Source: Botrytis cinerea B05.10 (taxonomy: Eukaryota; Ascomycota; Leotiomycetes; Helotiales; Sclerotiniaceae). From it: a stretch of 64,000 bases of DNA. Where the stretch lies: the NCBI RefSeq assembly GCF_000143535.2, contig NC_037310.1, positions 2,170,001 through 2,234,000 of the forward strand, written 5' to 3'. Positions 1-12,665 of this stretch are shown here, one piece after another. The notes under the pieces are model-generated. The model did no database searches. It had not been told where the DNA came from and was given only the letters and a program-made list of their open reading frames with translations. Within the stretch, counting starts at the first letter, position 1. Every line of letters starts with the position of its first letter. The position numbers and the translations under genes were made by a program.

Positions 1-1372
1 AGCTTCAAATGATCGAGTAGTGTTTTCTCGCTATGAACTTACTGCTGCGGCGTTGAAACCCTTCGCCATCAAACTGCCTTTCAAAGAAGCTCCTGGCATG
101 ATTTTCTTGTGGCTCTTCCCTTTCCGTCTTTGAAACTTTCCTTTCCCCATGGTTAACAATGGTAGTCTATAAATACAAGACTGATATAGATAAACTGCTT
201 GTTTGGATTACAGAAATCTTGGCTGTGGAAGGAGAATGTAAAGGGTTTGTTGAGAACTCTACCTCAGGAAAGGGCGAACACCTCAAGTGCTTAAATTTTA
301 TCTCTATGGTGGAACTTTAAAGCAACCTTTGGCTACTCGATAGACTGTGGCTATTCAATACCTTTTCTGCATCTATCACTGCACTATAGATGTCCAAATT
401 ACTCGTTTCATGTCATCTCGGTCTCTAAGGCAGAGGTAAGTAATTGTTTTGCTTCGAATCAAACTTTTGTCTATGAATCATTGATGGCCCAATTGATCGG
501 ACTTGAGCTTGCCAATTTCGTGATGAGGAACCTCCCATAGGAATGTAAATGTAGCGGATGATCCAGCGGTTATAGTTGCGAACAGAATGGAAGCGAAACA
601 GAATCGCACTTCATACTTACTAGCGACGGTGCGACTATAGCTTTCGACGACTTCGTTCCTTCTTTTCTCTCCTTCCTCCTTTCCTTATCTCTAAAACAAC
701 TAGAAAAAGAAATCGATTCCATCAAGAACGACCAGAGATTTTCATTTTTCATTTTTAATAGAGCAAAAGCAAGGGATTTCAGTTTGCGAAAACTTTGGTT
801 TGGAGAGATTGACCAGAAATCTGTTTCTATCTGAGGACTCAGCAACACCGGCCAATAGACCACCCACCATGATAGTGGTAGTATCAAGAGCAGCATCCAC
901 ATCAATTAGCATCGAGCCTATAACAATGTTGGAAAGATCCTATATAATGAAGTGTACACGCCAGTCAATCGAACATGCTATGATATGTGCCAATTTATCT
1001 TCAACAATCCTGTCATGATGTATGTTAATCACTACTTCGCTGCCAGAAAATTAACCGACTTTCTCAAATTGCTACGAGCTGATATTAAGCCAAAGATCAC
1101 TGGCTGACAAATGAAACCTGAGAAATGGAACTGCATACCGCAAATCTCTTCGAACCGCCATGCCGTCATACCGCGCGTTTCGTTTCGTATTTCGAACTTA
1201 CGAATCTTCCACTTGACGAGGAACGTCAGGTTTCTTGAATCTTACCACCATATTAATGACCCTCGTAGAGTCTGAATGCTCCAAATGATCAGGAAAGCTC
1301 TGATCATCCATCGCATTAGCCCAAAAAATTCGAATCCTTCAAAGCACCATAATACCCCATCCCCAACGCTAT
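1..1372. other. Intergenic, no supported gene
   Basis: I see no gene that can be supported here. Short open frames exist on both strands (for example around 570-950), but they have no recognisable domain, no clear splice partners and poor start context. The stretch is probably the 3' flank of the gene at 1373..3166 plus the flank of a gene outside the window. Confidence 0.5.
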
Positions 1373-3166
1373 CTATCCACGGTAGCCAACATACCCAAAC
1401 CTCGCATCTGGAAGTCTAACTTCGCCCTCACCCTCAATAGCCCACTGCCTCTGTCTTCTCTGATGCCCTCCCCTTTCCCAAAATATCGTATGCTGTCTCT
1501 GCGCCTGAAGCCTATGCCTGCAAAGCCAGCTCTGCAACGGACCCCATCCATGATAGAACTCGGCCCAAACCCGCATCACAGAAACGCCCAACCACCCCCT
1601 CTCAGCAAACATTCGCGGCCAGTCCCGCGTGTCGAAAAACCGTCGATCACGGTGATCTGACGCATCTAAAACCCAGTGAAATTCAGCCCACATGCGATTT
1701 TGCAAAGGCGTGCCGTCTGTCCATCGACCGGCTTTCTTTTCCTGAGTTCTTCGCTTGGCTCGCCAGGCGGCGCTCATGACTTGTGCAATTCGACGACGGG
1801 CTTTGTGTCTCTTGGGAATAGGTTCTTCAATCTGAGTCTGCTCCATATCATCTGCTTTCACGGCCATTGCCTCGACGACATCGATTTTTCGCTTTAATTT
1901 TCCGTATTCTGCGTCAATTTCATTCGCAGCCCATACCTTTACGCCATCCCAGATCTGACAGTTCTTGATATGAACCTCCTCCCTAAGCCCTCTACCCTTC
2001 AAATCATAGAAGACGCGTTTTCTCTGCGCCCACCACGCCCCCGGCATTCTCTTCTGTCCGCGTCCAGCCATCCTCTCTTTCTCCGCATCCACACCCTCAA
2101 ATACCTTTTCAAAAATACCCTTTGCCAACCCCCCATCAACAACAATTGAATCCACCTGTTCACCCCACGAAAATTTCAAAAACTGTTCCTGCAATTGAAC
2201 CGCTTCCAAAATCTTCGTATTAGGTTTCTGCCACGGATTGAAATTATCATGCCATTGTTCTCCCTGAACTCGTGCGCGATTCCATCCTGCATTCAAATCC
2301 AGATGTGGATAAGGATTGAGTTGTTCATCGCGTTTACACTTTGCCATAAATCCAGCCATCTCATACCATTCTCTCAAACTCTCCTTCACCATTCTGGGGT
2401 GCAAGTGGATTTTGGTTGGGAGTGGCGTTCTAGAGGCAAACGACTCGGCGAGACGGCGGGAATCTGGTTGGCCATATTTGCGCGGTGTGATTGGGGACGA
2501 TCGTACGCATTGTAAATATGTTTGTTGGTTGAGATCTCGGTTGAAGAAGGCCGGCGGTGGCGCAGGAAATTTAGGGCAAATGTTGGGATACTTCTCGTAG
2601 AGTGCTCGGAGCTCAATACGGGTTGTTGGAATGACGATTGTTGGAATTGCTGAAGTAGTGGTGAGACTGGTGACAACGTTGCTTTGATTAACGATTTCTC
2701 CTTTGTAATTTGAATGTTGAAGATTACTGGTATCTGGAACAACAGTACTGCCAGATGCTTGTTTTTCATGGCCAGTTTTAGAGATGACTGGAGTTTGAGC
2801 TTTACTATCGACTTTCAGACTTGGATTTGTGCTGGTGGATATGGAGCTGGATGCTGAGCTGGAACTAGATCTGGAACAGGGCAATGAAGGTTCTGGTGTC
2901 AACACAAATGGCTGTGTGTTAACTGTCAGAGGATCGATTTCTTCATCATCAAGAGCTTTATGCACCGTAGTTGTGAAAATACCCGTTTCTTTCCCATTGC
3001 CTTCATCAAAACCAGATCCAGGGGTTTCAGCTACCCCATTCAATTTGAATTTGTCATCAGAGATAGAAACAGCAGAATTAAAAAGCTGAGCAAAGTCAAC
3101 ATCAATGTAAGAATCAAGAGCCTGAAATTTTCGTATCGGTTTCTGCGTAGCAGAAATTTGTTCCAT
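1373..3166 (-). CDS. Hypothetical protein, 597 aa, Ser-rich N-terminus and Trp/Arg-rich C-terminus
   Basis: This is a single uninterrupted frame of 597 codons starting at an ATG at 3166. I do not recognise the family. The first ~190 residues are low-complexity and rich in Ser and Thr, including a run near residues 98-112, and look disordered. Residues ~200-300 look more ordered, with many Pro and aromatic residues. The last ~250 residues are unusually rich in Trp, Arg and Gln, with repeated WAEF and RRQRQ-like stretches and a basic segment (KRHKARRR) that could be a nuclear localisation signal. No signal peptide or membrane segment is visible. A frame this long and unbroken is unlikely by chance. 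It could be a nuclear, fungus-specific protein, but that is only an inference from composition. The 3' third may alternatively belong to an unannotated splice form. Confidence 0.72.
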   Translation of the reverse strand: MEQISATQKPIRKFQALDSYIDVDFAQLFNSAVSISDDKFKLNGVAETPGSGFDEGNGKETGIFTTTVHKALDDEEIDPLTVNTQPFVLTPEPSLPCSRSSSSSASSSISTSTNPSLKVDSKAQTPVISKTGHEKQASGSTVVPDTSNLQHSNYKGEIVNQSNVVTSLTTTSAIPTIVIPTTRIELRALYEKYPNICPKFPAPPPAFFNRDLNQQTYLQCVRSSPITPRKYGQPDSRRLAESFASRTPLPTKIHLHPRMVKESLREWYEMAGFMAKCKRDEQLNPYPHLDLNAGWNRARVQGEQWHDNFNPWQKPNTKILEAVQLQEQFLKFSWGEQVDSIVVDGGLAKGIFEKVFEGVDAEKERMAGRGQKRMPGAWWAQRKRVFYDLKGRGLREEVHIKNCQIWDGVKVWAANEIDAEYGKLKRKIDVVEAMAVKADDMEQTQIEEPIPKRHKARRRIAQVMSAAWRAKRRTQEKKAGRWTDGTPLQNRMWAEFHWVLDASDHRDRRFFDTRDWPRMFAERGWLGVSVMRVWAEFYHGWGPLQSWLCRHRLQAQRQHTIFWERGGHQRRQRQWAIEGEGEVRLPDARFGYVGYRG

Positions 3167-3811
3167 TGAAAGGGTAATTTATTTGTTGTCCTCGAGGGGG
3201 TAGAGGCTGTCGTAGTAACTTGAAGCTGGTTGAGAAAGCAAAAGATTATTATGTGATTGTTGAGCTGGGGAAACTGGCACAAGGCTAGAAGGAAATTGGG
3301 AGCAAATTTAAAAAGTAAATGCCATGTGCAGTGAATGGAAGATGAACAGAGCCGTAATGTAATGTGAAGAGCAACAATAGGTGTCCGAAGATGATCAGGC
3401 AATAGTAGCTATTCTGATACAACTCGAAGGGACATGTTCGCTTAATTGGCTTAATTGGACAGGGGATTCCTCATCATGACTTCAAAGTGTTAAGTGACAA
3501 GGTTTGAGCTAGCAATTTGACCATACACAGGTTTGACTGCACAAATCTTTGAAAAGGAGAAGAACTACAAAGTTCAGGGCCAGCCCAGCAGACTGCCAGA
3601 TCTTCATGATAAATTGTTTCGATTAATTGAACATTTTTGGATCTTCCAAATCTTTGTAGAACCCACAATAGTTGACCATACCACACCACAATGTTACACC
3701 AATTTTATTCCGTTTTCCAAAGATTGACCAATGCCTAACCAACCAACCAAGCTCCAGTAAGACCCCGTATCATCATTCATTTCTCGTATCACTGACCTCG
3801 TAGGGCCTTGA
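3167..3811. other. Intergenic region
   Basis: This is about 645 bases between two minus-strand genes. It holds the upstream region of the 597-aa gene and the 3' flank of the homeobox gene. Pyrimidine/purine-rich runs are present, but there is no supported gene. Confidence 0.6.
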
Positions 3812-5872
3812 TTATCGCCAATTCCCCTGACTCAACGATAAAAGCCCTTGTATACAATCGACATCGTCCTTCTTACTCGGGCTCACCGGAGCTTGCATAA
3901 AATGTTGAACATCATCATCGGGAGCTTTGGTGTTCTTTGCACTAGTTTCTCCATCCTCAAAAACCTGGGGTTCAGAATGCGTGCTCTTTCTTCGCTTATT
4001 TCCATCGACGCCAAAGTCTGCATGAGTAGGTATACTAGGATTGTCTTGAAGAATCCCTTTCGGCTCTTTGTCACTCTCCTTTGGGATATGAGCAGGTCGC
4101 CGGCGCGGGTTTACACCAGTTTGAGACGGAACCCAATTCTCCTTGTCCGAGTCTCCGGATGGAGATCTCATCAACTGATCTTTATCATTAACGGACTGTC
4201 TCGATTTCTTAATACCACTCTGCATCCTCGCAACACTTGACGATGCGCGTCCCATTTTAGGTCTCTTCCCTTGCAGATTCGGTCGGGACGGCGTGTTTCG
4301 TTTATTGGGGTTAGGTTTCAAAGCACTGCTGCTAGTCGAGCGGATAAGACTAATCGCTGCGATTGCTGAACCACTGGACTCATTTTCCGCCTGAGTGGTG
4401 AGTTCGTCACGAGGCTCTCCTTCGGCGCAAAATTCCCAAGTCCGTGCATCACGCGAGCGGCCACTCAGTAAACGAGGCGTGAAAGGGCCATTAAAGGATG
4501 AAGATCCGAGAGGGAGAGCACTGTGGCTGCGATATAAGCTTCGCATTCGCTTTAGTGGAATGACGCTAGATAATGACGATGTAGGACGTTCGGCATGTGA
4601 GCGGGGAGGGGTGATTTCTCCTTCGACTAACTCTGCTCTACCATCAAGGCCAGTTGAGAGACGCACTCGAGATGTAGCAGCTGGAGTAGTATCCGTTGTG
4701 ATTCTTTCGGGGCAAGACGATGGGAAGATTGGTCGAGAACTGGGTGTATTTTGTTAGTAGCCCATTTTCCATAGGAGAGTTGGAACTATAATTACATACA
4801 TGGTGGGAGTTGTAAACATGATACTGTGAGCAGCAACAGGGGTTGAGAATGGGTTCACGTTATTCCAACGATTGGCCAGATATCCAGGAGTGGCGGAAAA
4901 TGATTGGGATAGGGCGTCCGAAATCGACTGAGAGCGAGTTTCCTTGCTGGGTGTCTCTGAGACCAGAGGGTTATGTTCAGTCTTTACCGGAAGCTTTTGA
5001 GTACCTTCTGCAACTTTCTCTAAGGATTTGATTTTAGATGTTGTTTCGGGTGCTGACAGCTCAACATCATGTGAAATTCGAGATTCGTCCTCATTATCAA
5101 GTGGTCTTAAAGCCTCGTTCGGCAGAAATGATTCGGCTTGCTCATCCGTTTCCTGGCTGCTACTATAGTTGACAATGGATGCAGGATCAGAAGACAAGGG
5201 GTTCAGGCCAAGACCAAAGGCTGCAATCTCATGTGGGAGAAGTGGACGCGACTTTCTCCGATTGATTTGGCGACGGTTTTGGAACCATATCTATGGGGAT
5301 CGGATGGTCAGTCGGGACGCGTCTCGTAATACAGTAAAATGGAACTCGGCAGCAGCCATACCTGAACCTCCTTCTCGTTCAATCTAACACTCTTGACAAT
5401 TTCTGCACGCGCTGCTTTGTTCGGTTTGGGGTTTTCCTTGTACTGGGCTTCGAGAAATGCTTGGTCTTCGGGGCTACAGAAATAAACTCATCAGTACGCC
5501 ACACTTCGTATAGTATATAACAATTGGCATAGAAACAGCAAGTTTAAGCCAAAATTCTCGAACAATATGACCTGCAGATGGCAGATAATGATATAGTCCT
5601 GCATACCTGGTCCGTTTCCTTTTCTGCTTTCCGCCTTCCAATTTCCCTTCAGTGTCAGGGGCCTCTTCCTTAAGGGGAACAAATGCGGCAACGTCGTGCG
5701 AGGAATTGGCGGATTCTAACTCCTCGTTATTATCTGAGTAGTTGGGGTGTTCCTTTTCTACTTCAGGTAGGCTCCGGGGATCAGATCCAGAATTAGGTTG
5801 GGGAATATGTTCAGGGAGAGTTGGTGAGGGAGAGCGGGGTGGAGGCATCGGGGGCAGAGTCGCGTCGTCCAT
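3812..5872 (-). CDS. Homeobox transcription factor, YOX1-like
   Basis: Four exons: 5872..5607, 5473..5362, 5290..4800 and 4739..3812, giving 598 residues. The homeodomain lies at about residues 83-146 and is split across exons 1-3. It begins with a basic KRKRT arm, and the third helix reads IWFQNRRQINRRKSRPL, whose WFQNRR core is diagnostic of DNA-contacting homeodomains. The rest is low-complexity and Ser-rich, with a DKENW motif near the C-terminal third that I associate with fungal Yox1/Yhp1-type proteins. Those are nuclear repressors of cell-cycle genes in budding yeast. Function here is inferred from family only. Introns have GT-AG ends, and the third has a clear CTACTAAC branch site close to its acceptor. 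The start ATG at 5872 is the first in frame and is followed by a Pro-rich disordered segment. Confidence 0.88.
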
Positions 5873-6368
5873 ATTAATGATTATTCATACCAGATGGATA
5901 TGTAAATAAAGGATGGGTTATAGAAAGTAAAATCCTCAATAGCAAAAATTCCAATTCCGGTGTGGATAAGATGAATTGGGAGGGATGAGGAACTAGGGGA
6001 GGAAGATTTGTATGCATGAGTTGAGGTCGACGCGTTTGGGGAACCGCGACGCAAGCGAGACTCTAAAGAATCTAAAGAATCTAAGGAATTTCCACATCTA
6101 CTACCCCGGAACAAATAATGTTATCATCACGAAGTATGACCAATTAATTTAAATGTTTCATGCAGTTCAAATTCAATTGATCAAAACTTTGAAGGTTCGT
6201 CAATATTTCACAATCAATTTTCACAATTCAATAAGGTCTTGGAAATATATCTATATTTGCTTCATGACGAACGATTGATCGTCAACACGTGACCTGCATG
6301 CACTTTCCGATACAGGACAGGGATTCTTGGTGGTAAGTATACTCTCAAACGGAAATACTTTTCTATCT
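5873..6368. other. Intergenic region
   Basis: About 500 bases between the homeobox gene (upstream side) and the carboxypeptidase 3' end. It is partly AT-rich (6118-6260). No gene is seen. Confidence 0.6.
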
Positions 6369-8697
6369 TTACCAGTTGGGCAAACCAGCTGCTGCTGTAC
6401 CAGATGCTGATGTGGATGACGGCAAGGCAACAAAAGGTTCAGTGTGAGTAGCTGAAGCGATGCCCGGGCTTGAATAGTTACTGGCAACCCTTGCCTTTCC
6501 TTCCGCGATGTCGAGGTCAAGTAATGTTCGTCTAAAAAACTCCAAGCTGGCTACTGGCTGGTAGTAGGGTACTTCATGTCCTTTTTGTAAGAGTCAGTGC
6601 GTGAATCAAATGTTGATCATGTATAAGTGTAGGGAGGTATGACACACCTGCTTCGTAGATCCTCAAGAAACTGAAGTTTCCATACTGTCTCACTTCTCCA
6701 TACTCTGTTCCATCGACGATGAAAGGAGCATATCCTGCTGCCGCAAACTCAGCGCTGTGGGTGTAGTTTGCGGCTAAGGAAATGGCTTCTCCTCCGAACC
6801 ACTAATTGGGTGTGTTAGTTTGGATTCTTAATTGTTGACGAATTAATTGTTTGGGGATAAACTTGCATTACAAATGTAATCTGCATCGCCGTAAAATAAA
6901 GATACTCGCACGTCATTTGCGAGCAAGTATTCTAGATCTTCCAAGAAAGAGGGATAGACAAAATCTCCAGTCTGTTGGAACGCGTAGTAAACCTCCGCAC
7001 TGGAATCCTCAGTGTAATTTAAATTTACCCCCAAAGCATTCTGTGTAGAGGCCAAGTTGAGGTAATCAATAAAGTACGTTGGTGGAGTTGGATCATCTGA
7101 AAATGGAGTTAGCTCAATTTTATACCAATGTCATTTTTGAATCGCATGAAAAAGAAACTGGGGAGTGTGTGAAAGTGAGCCAACGAACCATATGGATGTC
7201 TGATGTCATAGGCTCCCCGCTCTCCATATGTATAGAAGACCCCTTCCACTGTGTCTCTGCAGATGTTCTCGGCTTCAGTACAAATTGCTTGCTCCACCGC
7301 CGTTGTCAAATTTGTTGCTCTGCAAAAGCCGATCTGGTCAAGGCAGCCATTGCCCATATTTAAAGCAAACTTTGCAAAGTTGTAGACTATTGAAATCAGT
7401 ACAGACAGCGAAAGTTTCATGGCGGATCAAATACCTGTGTCATTATATGCCTTGATACCATATGTGTTGTTCACCGCAAATTCGGGATAACTATCGATTA
7501 CATGATTAGTAGATCTTCGATACATGCACAAACATTAGTGACTTGACTTACAAGGGTGCTTGAATATATTCGTCGATGATTCCATTACCAACACCAAGGG
7601 TGTTAAAGTCTAGGTGAATACCTGCAATAGTGCCGTTTGCAATTTCCTGGTTTCTGTCGTAGAAGTACTTGTAAAAAGCTGGGCCATAGTGACCCCCATA
7701 ACTTTCTGTCCATAGATTGAACTCCTTCTTCGTGGTGAGGTTGACAGCTGGGTCGAGTTGGGGCAAACCGCCAAGAAACCCTTGCCTGTGAAAACATTAG
7801 GACGATGAAAATCTTGAAGCTGTTATAGCAGGTTGAAAATAACAGAGATGAGAGACCCAAGAGATTGAAGCATAAGTAGACTGTTCCTGTACATTAAGCG
7901 AAGAAAATGAGTTTCTTACAGAACGTGCCAAGCAGCCACAGCCGCCAGATCTGTCGTGTCGAGGGCTGTCGCATTGGTAATAGGATATCTCCCTTGTACT
8001 CCAGCAAAAGAAGCATTTTCATAAGCACCGGTGACTGTTACTGAAGTTAGTACATCTTCATAAATGATGTGCCGAGCTACTTGCATGGATTCAAACTTCC
8101 TTCGCCTTCAGAACCATATGAAAAGCCAACACCCAGAGGTTGAGAAAGGAACAACAAGTTTGAATGCTCGCTAAACGAATAAGGGTTCAACTGAGTAGTG
8201 AGGTTTGCTGTAACATTACAAGGCCCCAATTCTGGAAACGTCAGCTAGCATCCGATGGGGGTCCCACGCTGGTACATGCCTTGGAAGAGACCAATCATAG
8301 AATCTGAGCCTGGTCCACCATTAAGCCATAAAGTGACTGGTGCATTTGCAGGATCATTTCGAGCTTCAAAAAACCAGAAGAAGGTATGTGAGTTGCTAAG
8401 AAAGTTTAGCATTCTGTGACTATAATACTTCAGATAGCAGGCTTCAAGATTAACGTACGCATCGAGGTCAATATATCCCGAGTATGAATTCACACCAGGT
8501 GTTGTTTCACACACGCCTTCTTTCCCGGGCTCCTTGTAACGAAGTGTTATGTTTTGAGGTGTAACAAGAGTCTTTACCCCAGTTGCGTTTGCTGGTACGC
8601 CTCGGCCTTCTAGATTAGCTTGTATATTCCTTTGGGTGATTTTGGCACCGTTCACCACGGTGAACAATGCCAATCCTGCCGTGATTGGGGAAATCAT
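6369..8697 (-). CDS. Secreted serine carboxypeptidase, peptidase family S10
   Basis: Ten exons: 8697..8459, 8395..8280, 8231..8085, 8040..7920, 7785..7552, 7490..7435, 7386..7189, 7096..6867, 6801..6648 and 6580..6369, giving 568 residues. The N-terminus ([18 protein letters not shown]) is a signal peptide, so the enzyme is probably secreted or vacuolar and removes C-terminal residues from peptides. Family landmarks are [12 protein letters not shown] (oxyanion region), [18 protein letters not shown], the nucleophile motif ESYGGHYGP, the catalytic Asp in [10 protein letters not shown] and the catalytic His in GHEVPYY. The triad is therefore complete. Several N-glycosylation sequons are present. 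Three introns (8279..8232, 8084..8041, 6866..6802) must start with GC rather than GT to keep conserved blocks in frame. Many ascomycetes have multiple paralogues, so the exact orthologue cannot be named. Confidence 0.92.
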
Positions 8698-9893
8698 TGT
8701 TTATACAAAGGGGTATATTCAATGAGAATGTTATCTACATACTGCATGTACAGTTTTGGGGGTACGGTACTTATAGGTATGAGAAAACACGTTAGCATCG
8801 CGCATCTTAACGTCCTTCCTGATGTGTTTTAGCTCAATATCAGTATGCAAAACTCCTGCATCAACTCCACTGAGTGAGCATTATGAAGACCTGGTCACAT
8901 TTCAAGTAGTTAAATCGAGTTCGGAATACGAGGTATAGCAGCCCGCCTCATCATATTGCAGATCGAGTGACGATTGTACTTCAAGGATAATCTCGGAATC
9001 TTGCTTCAACGGCATTGCGTAGGATACGGTTTATAGATAAGACTTATTTTTTTCGGTAGACGTTGCTCAAGGCTACCTGGAACATAGGAAGAGTTCGGCT
9101 CGGAAACATTCATTGGGCAATTATGATGAACAAACTTGTTAGCCTTCGCTCAACCTGGCATAACGTTGTACACGATAAGAACCGGTGCGGGGTTCGTTGG
9201 CTGGGGTATCTAGATGCAACATTCGTGTGTTCTTCACATGGAGTAGCATCTCTGTTGGGAGCTGCATCTCACACAGGGATACAACTGGCGACAAAAACGA
9301 AGACTATATCGTCATGGAACCAAAAACCGATGACAAGCAAGCAAAAAAGTATGAGGGGTAGATAGCGAGAACTTAGAAATCGGCACCCGAGCTTCCTTCT
9401 CTGGCCTAGTAGTCAAGTCTGACCGCTGATGTAGAAAGTATCGAGAGTTGAAATTGGCAAATGATGAGATTTGCTGACAATGCATGTCTGGGAGGTTGGG
9501 TGGTACTTTAAAAAAAAATCCATTTTCCCGGTCATGTCAATCACACTTTAACCACTTTTTTGTTCTGGCATGGCCTTACAAGCCTTTGAGTTCATAAAGT
9601 TGTCTATCAAAGAACTAATGGCTTTTTGCTCTAGCTACATAAGCTGCCAATGGCAGTGATATCTCGAGAATTAATTCTATCTCAAGATGTTCGTCGCTCG
9701 TAAAATTCCCAATCCATCCCTCCCAGCATACCCCTTGGCCTGATGTGCCCTGCCCCGAGTAAAAGAGAGAGCGTCATCTGCCTCTATCCGCAAAACCGTT
9801 CGACAGGAGAAATGCAAATACCACCGAGAGAAAAAGAACTATCTAAGATGCTGCTAATTGATCGAAGGTCCTCTGGACATTATTGTGGTCGAT
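8698..9893. other. Intergenic region
   Basis: About 1.2 kb with the promoter side of the carboxypeptidase and the 3' flank of the Ran gene. A 100-codon plus-strand frame at 9063..9365 has no recognisable domain and is not called. Confidence 0.6.
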
Positions 9894-10861
<968 letters not shown>

Positions 10862-11790
10862 GATTTCTTGATGATTTCGTTAGGTAGAAATTTAGGTAAA
10901 CAGATCTCGTACAGGTCGATACTGTTGATCAAATGGTCAGCGCAAATGAAAATTTGTTGATGCGAAAATGGATTTGATGACTAGAAGAGTTGTAGAGGGC
11001 GAGGGGTACCTGTTATCGTTGAAAATTCGTCGTGGACGTGGTGGAGTATGATTTGGTCTCCAAGGATGTGAGAATGTTTTGATTGCTACAAGACCAAAAC
11101 TTTAGTGAGAAGAAAGCGGTGGGCGAACTTTATGTAAGCGAAAAATGGATTTTTGACAGAAGTCACGTTATTATTCTGTCATTCATTGGATTCATTCACT
11201 TGCCAACCAAGTTACAAAATCTTGGAACTGTGGAATTAGGTGGAATGGATTTTTTGGAATGCATGAATGCAGTTTGTGAATCATCACATCACATTACTTT
11301 TCTTTGTTTTGAAATTATCTTCAGAAATTATCGGATTCGAGGCCTTTATTAGACAGTGGCGTCGCGTGTGTGTGTACTTGCGAGCCTACCTGGTGGGTAG
11401 AGGATATCAGAAGTTTCCTTGTTCGATTTTGTTTCCCTGTGCGCACAGCTACCTGTCTAGGTATCAGGATAGCAACAAGTATATGTTCCAATCACAGTGT
11501 TTTCAGGAAGCTACTGGTCAACCGCCTTGGTTTTCAGATTTGAGATCATCTCGACGTTTCTATACCAAGCTATGCAGCTTGACTTTGATACACAGAAACC
11601 GTTCTTTAATCAAGAAGTGTCCCTGTTAACTACCAGCATATGCTGAATTCAACGACGCCCAAAACAACCTTATGTGTTGGCATGAAAAGTAGTTGGGCCG
11701 AACTATTCCACCTGAACCCAAACGCCATGTAAACTCCTACGCTCGAATAGCAGATGCCGCGACATGTTAATAAGAGTGGCCAGCTTTAAT
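10862..11790. other. Intergenic region (Ran promoter and NAS2 3' flank)
   Basis: About 930 bases without a supported gene. The part next to the Ran start contains short purine-rich runs. A plus-strand frame of 120 codons at 11267..11629 starts at an ATG but has no recognisable domain and no homology I know of. Confidence 0.55.
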
Positions 11791-12665
11791 TTACAATGGC
11801 AGAATGTGACAACCCAAAAGTCCTCTGCCTCCCCAATTTCTTCGTGGTGTCAAACTTAATTGCAGCTCTTGGCGTCCCGAATCTCTCGAAACCTTTACCA
11901 TAACCTCGCGCTGTTGTAAAAGTATAAATTAGCAAGATTTTCGAGCATCTAGTCATGATGTAGAACACATACGCCCTCATTTCCTTGTACACACTCTCCC
12001 ACCCTTTTCAAGCCATCGTGGTTCGCATGATTGACATAACCAAAATTTCTGATTGTGTCACCAGGTTTTAGACCAGCGTCATCCGCAGGGCTTCCCGCTG
12101 CAACGCTATTGACCTTTGCGAAAGGTAGATCTAGAGGTGCTGGCTCATCGAAAGAAGGTACGATTCTACCAGCCTGAACTTCGTCGACAACGGGCTCCTC
12201 TGTGTTTGGGTTTTCGGCAAGCCTCGCAAAGTGTTCATGGATGTGCTTCTCAATGACGCTCATGAGAGCTTTGTGGTCGTTTTTAAGATAAATTATCCGT
12301 GATCTAGTAGTTCTAACTTTACGGAAGAAATTAGCCTAGATCATCCCTCCATAAAAGTAGAATGCTTACTTTGTGCAACATCTAAATCTGCTCTAGGGAA
12401 ACCATCAGGAGTCAAAAGCCTTGTATTCATGTCCACACCATGCTAATATATATTAGCAGAAGCCCATATGATTTGAAATATAACCTGCCGAGTCGAGAAC
12501 ACCACTCAGAGCTTTGATTTCCGCCTCTATATTGTCTTTCTTAGCCTGAAGTTGAGAAAATGTTAGGCCATTAGTTTGTATTCCATTTGCAGCTCCTGGC
12601 CCAGATGTAGGGCCAGAGGGAATCGTAGGGGCATGTAGATTTTCCATGTTTAAAGGCAATCCCAT
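11791..12665 (-). CDS. NAS2: 26S proteasome assembly chaperone Nas2 / PSMD9, PDZ domain
   Basis: Four exons: 12665..12489, 12442..12370, 12316..11973 and 11910..11791, giving 237 residues, close to the ~220 of yeast Nas2 and human PSMD9. The N-terminal half holds the Nas2 helical region, with blocks AKKDNIEAEIKAL, HGVDMN, LLTPDGFPRADLDVAQIR and NDHKALM. The C-terminal half is a PDZ domain with the carboxylate-binding region FAKVNSVAAGSPADDAGLK followed by GDTIRNFGYV. In yeast and man this chaperone binds the Rpt5 C-terminus while the proteasome base is assembled, in the cytosol or nucleus. Intron 1 appears to start with GC (TCG then GCAGGT), is only 46 nt, and has a CTAAT branch site. A GT donor four bases downstream gives a stop codon. 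The rest of the gene has ordinary GT-AG introns. Confidence 0.92.

Noticed and set aside
570..905. Minus-strand frame with a hydrophobic start (MWMLLLILPLSWW)
   Set aside because: A second frame over the same bases reads as well, there is no splice or domain support, and the hydrophobic start can arise by chance.
3812..5872. Antisense frames (4395..4757, 3848..4240) as genes
   Set aside because: They overlap exons with a clear homeodomain and have no domain of their own.
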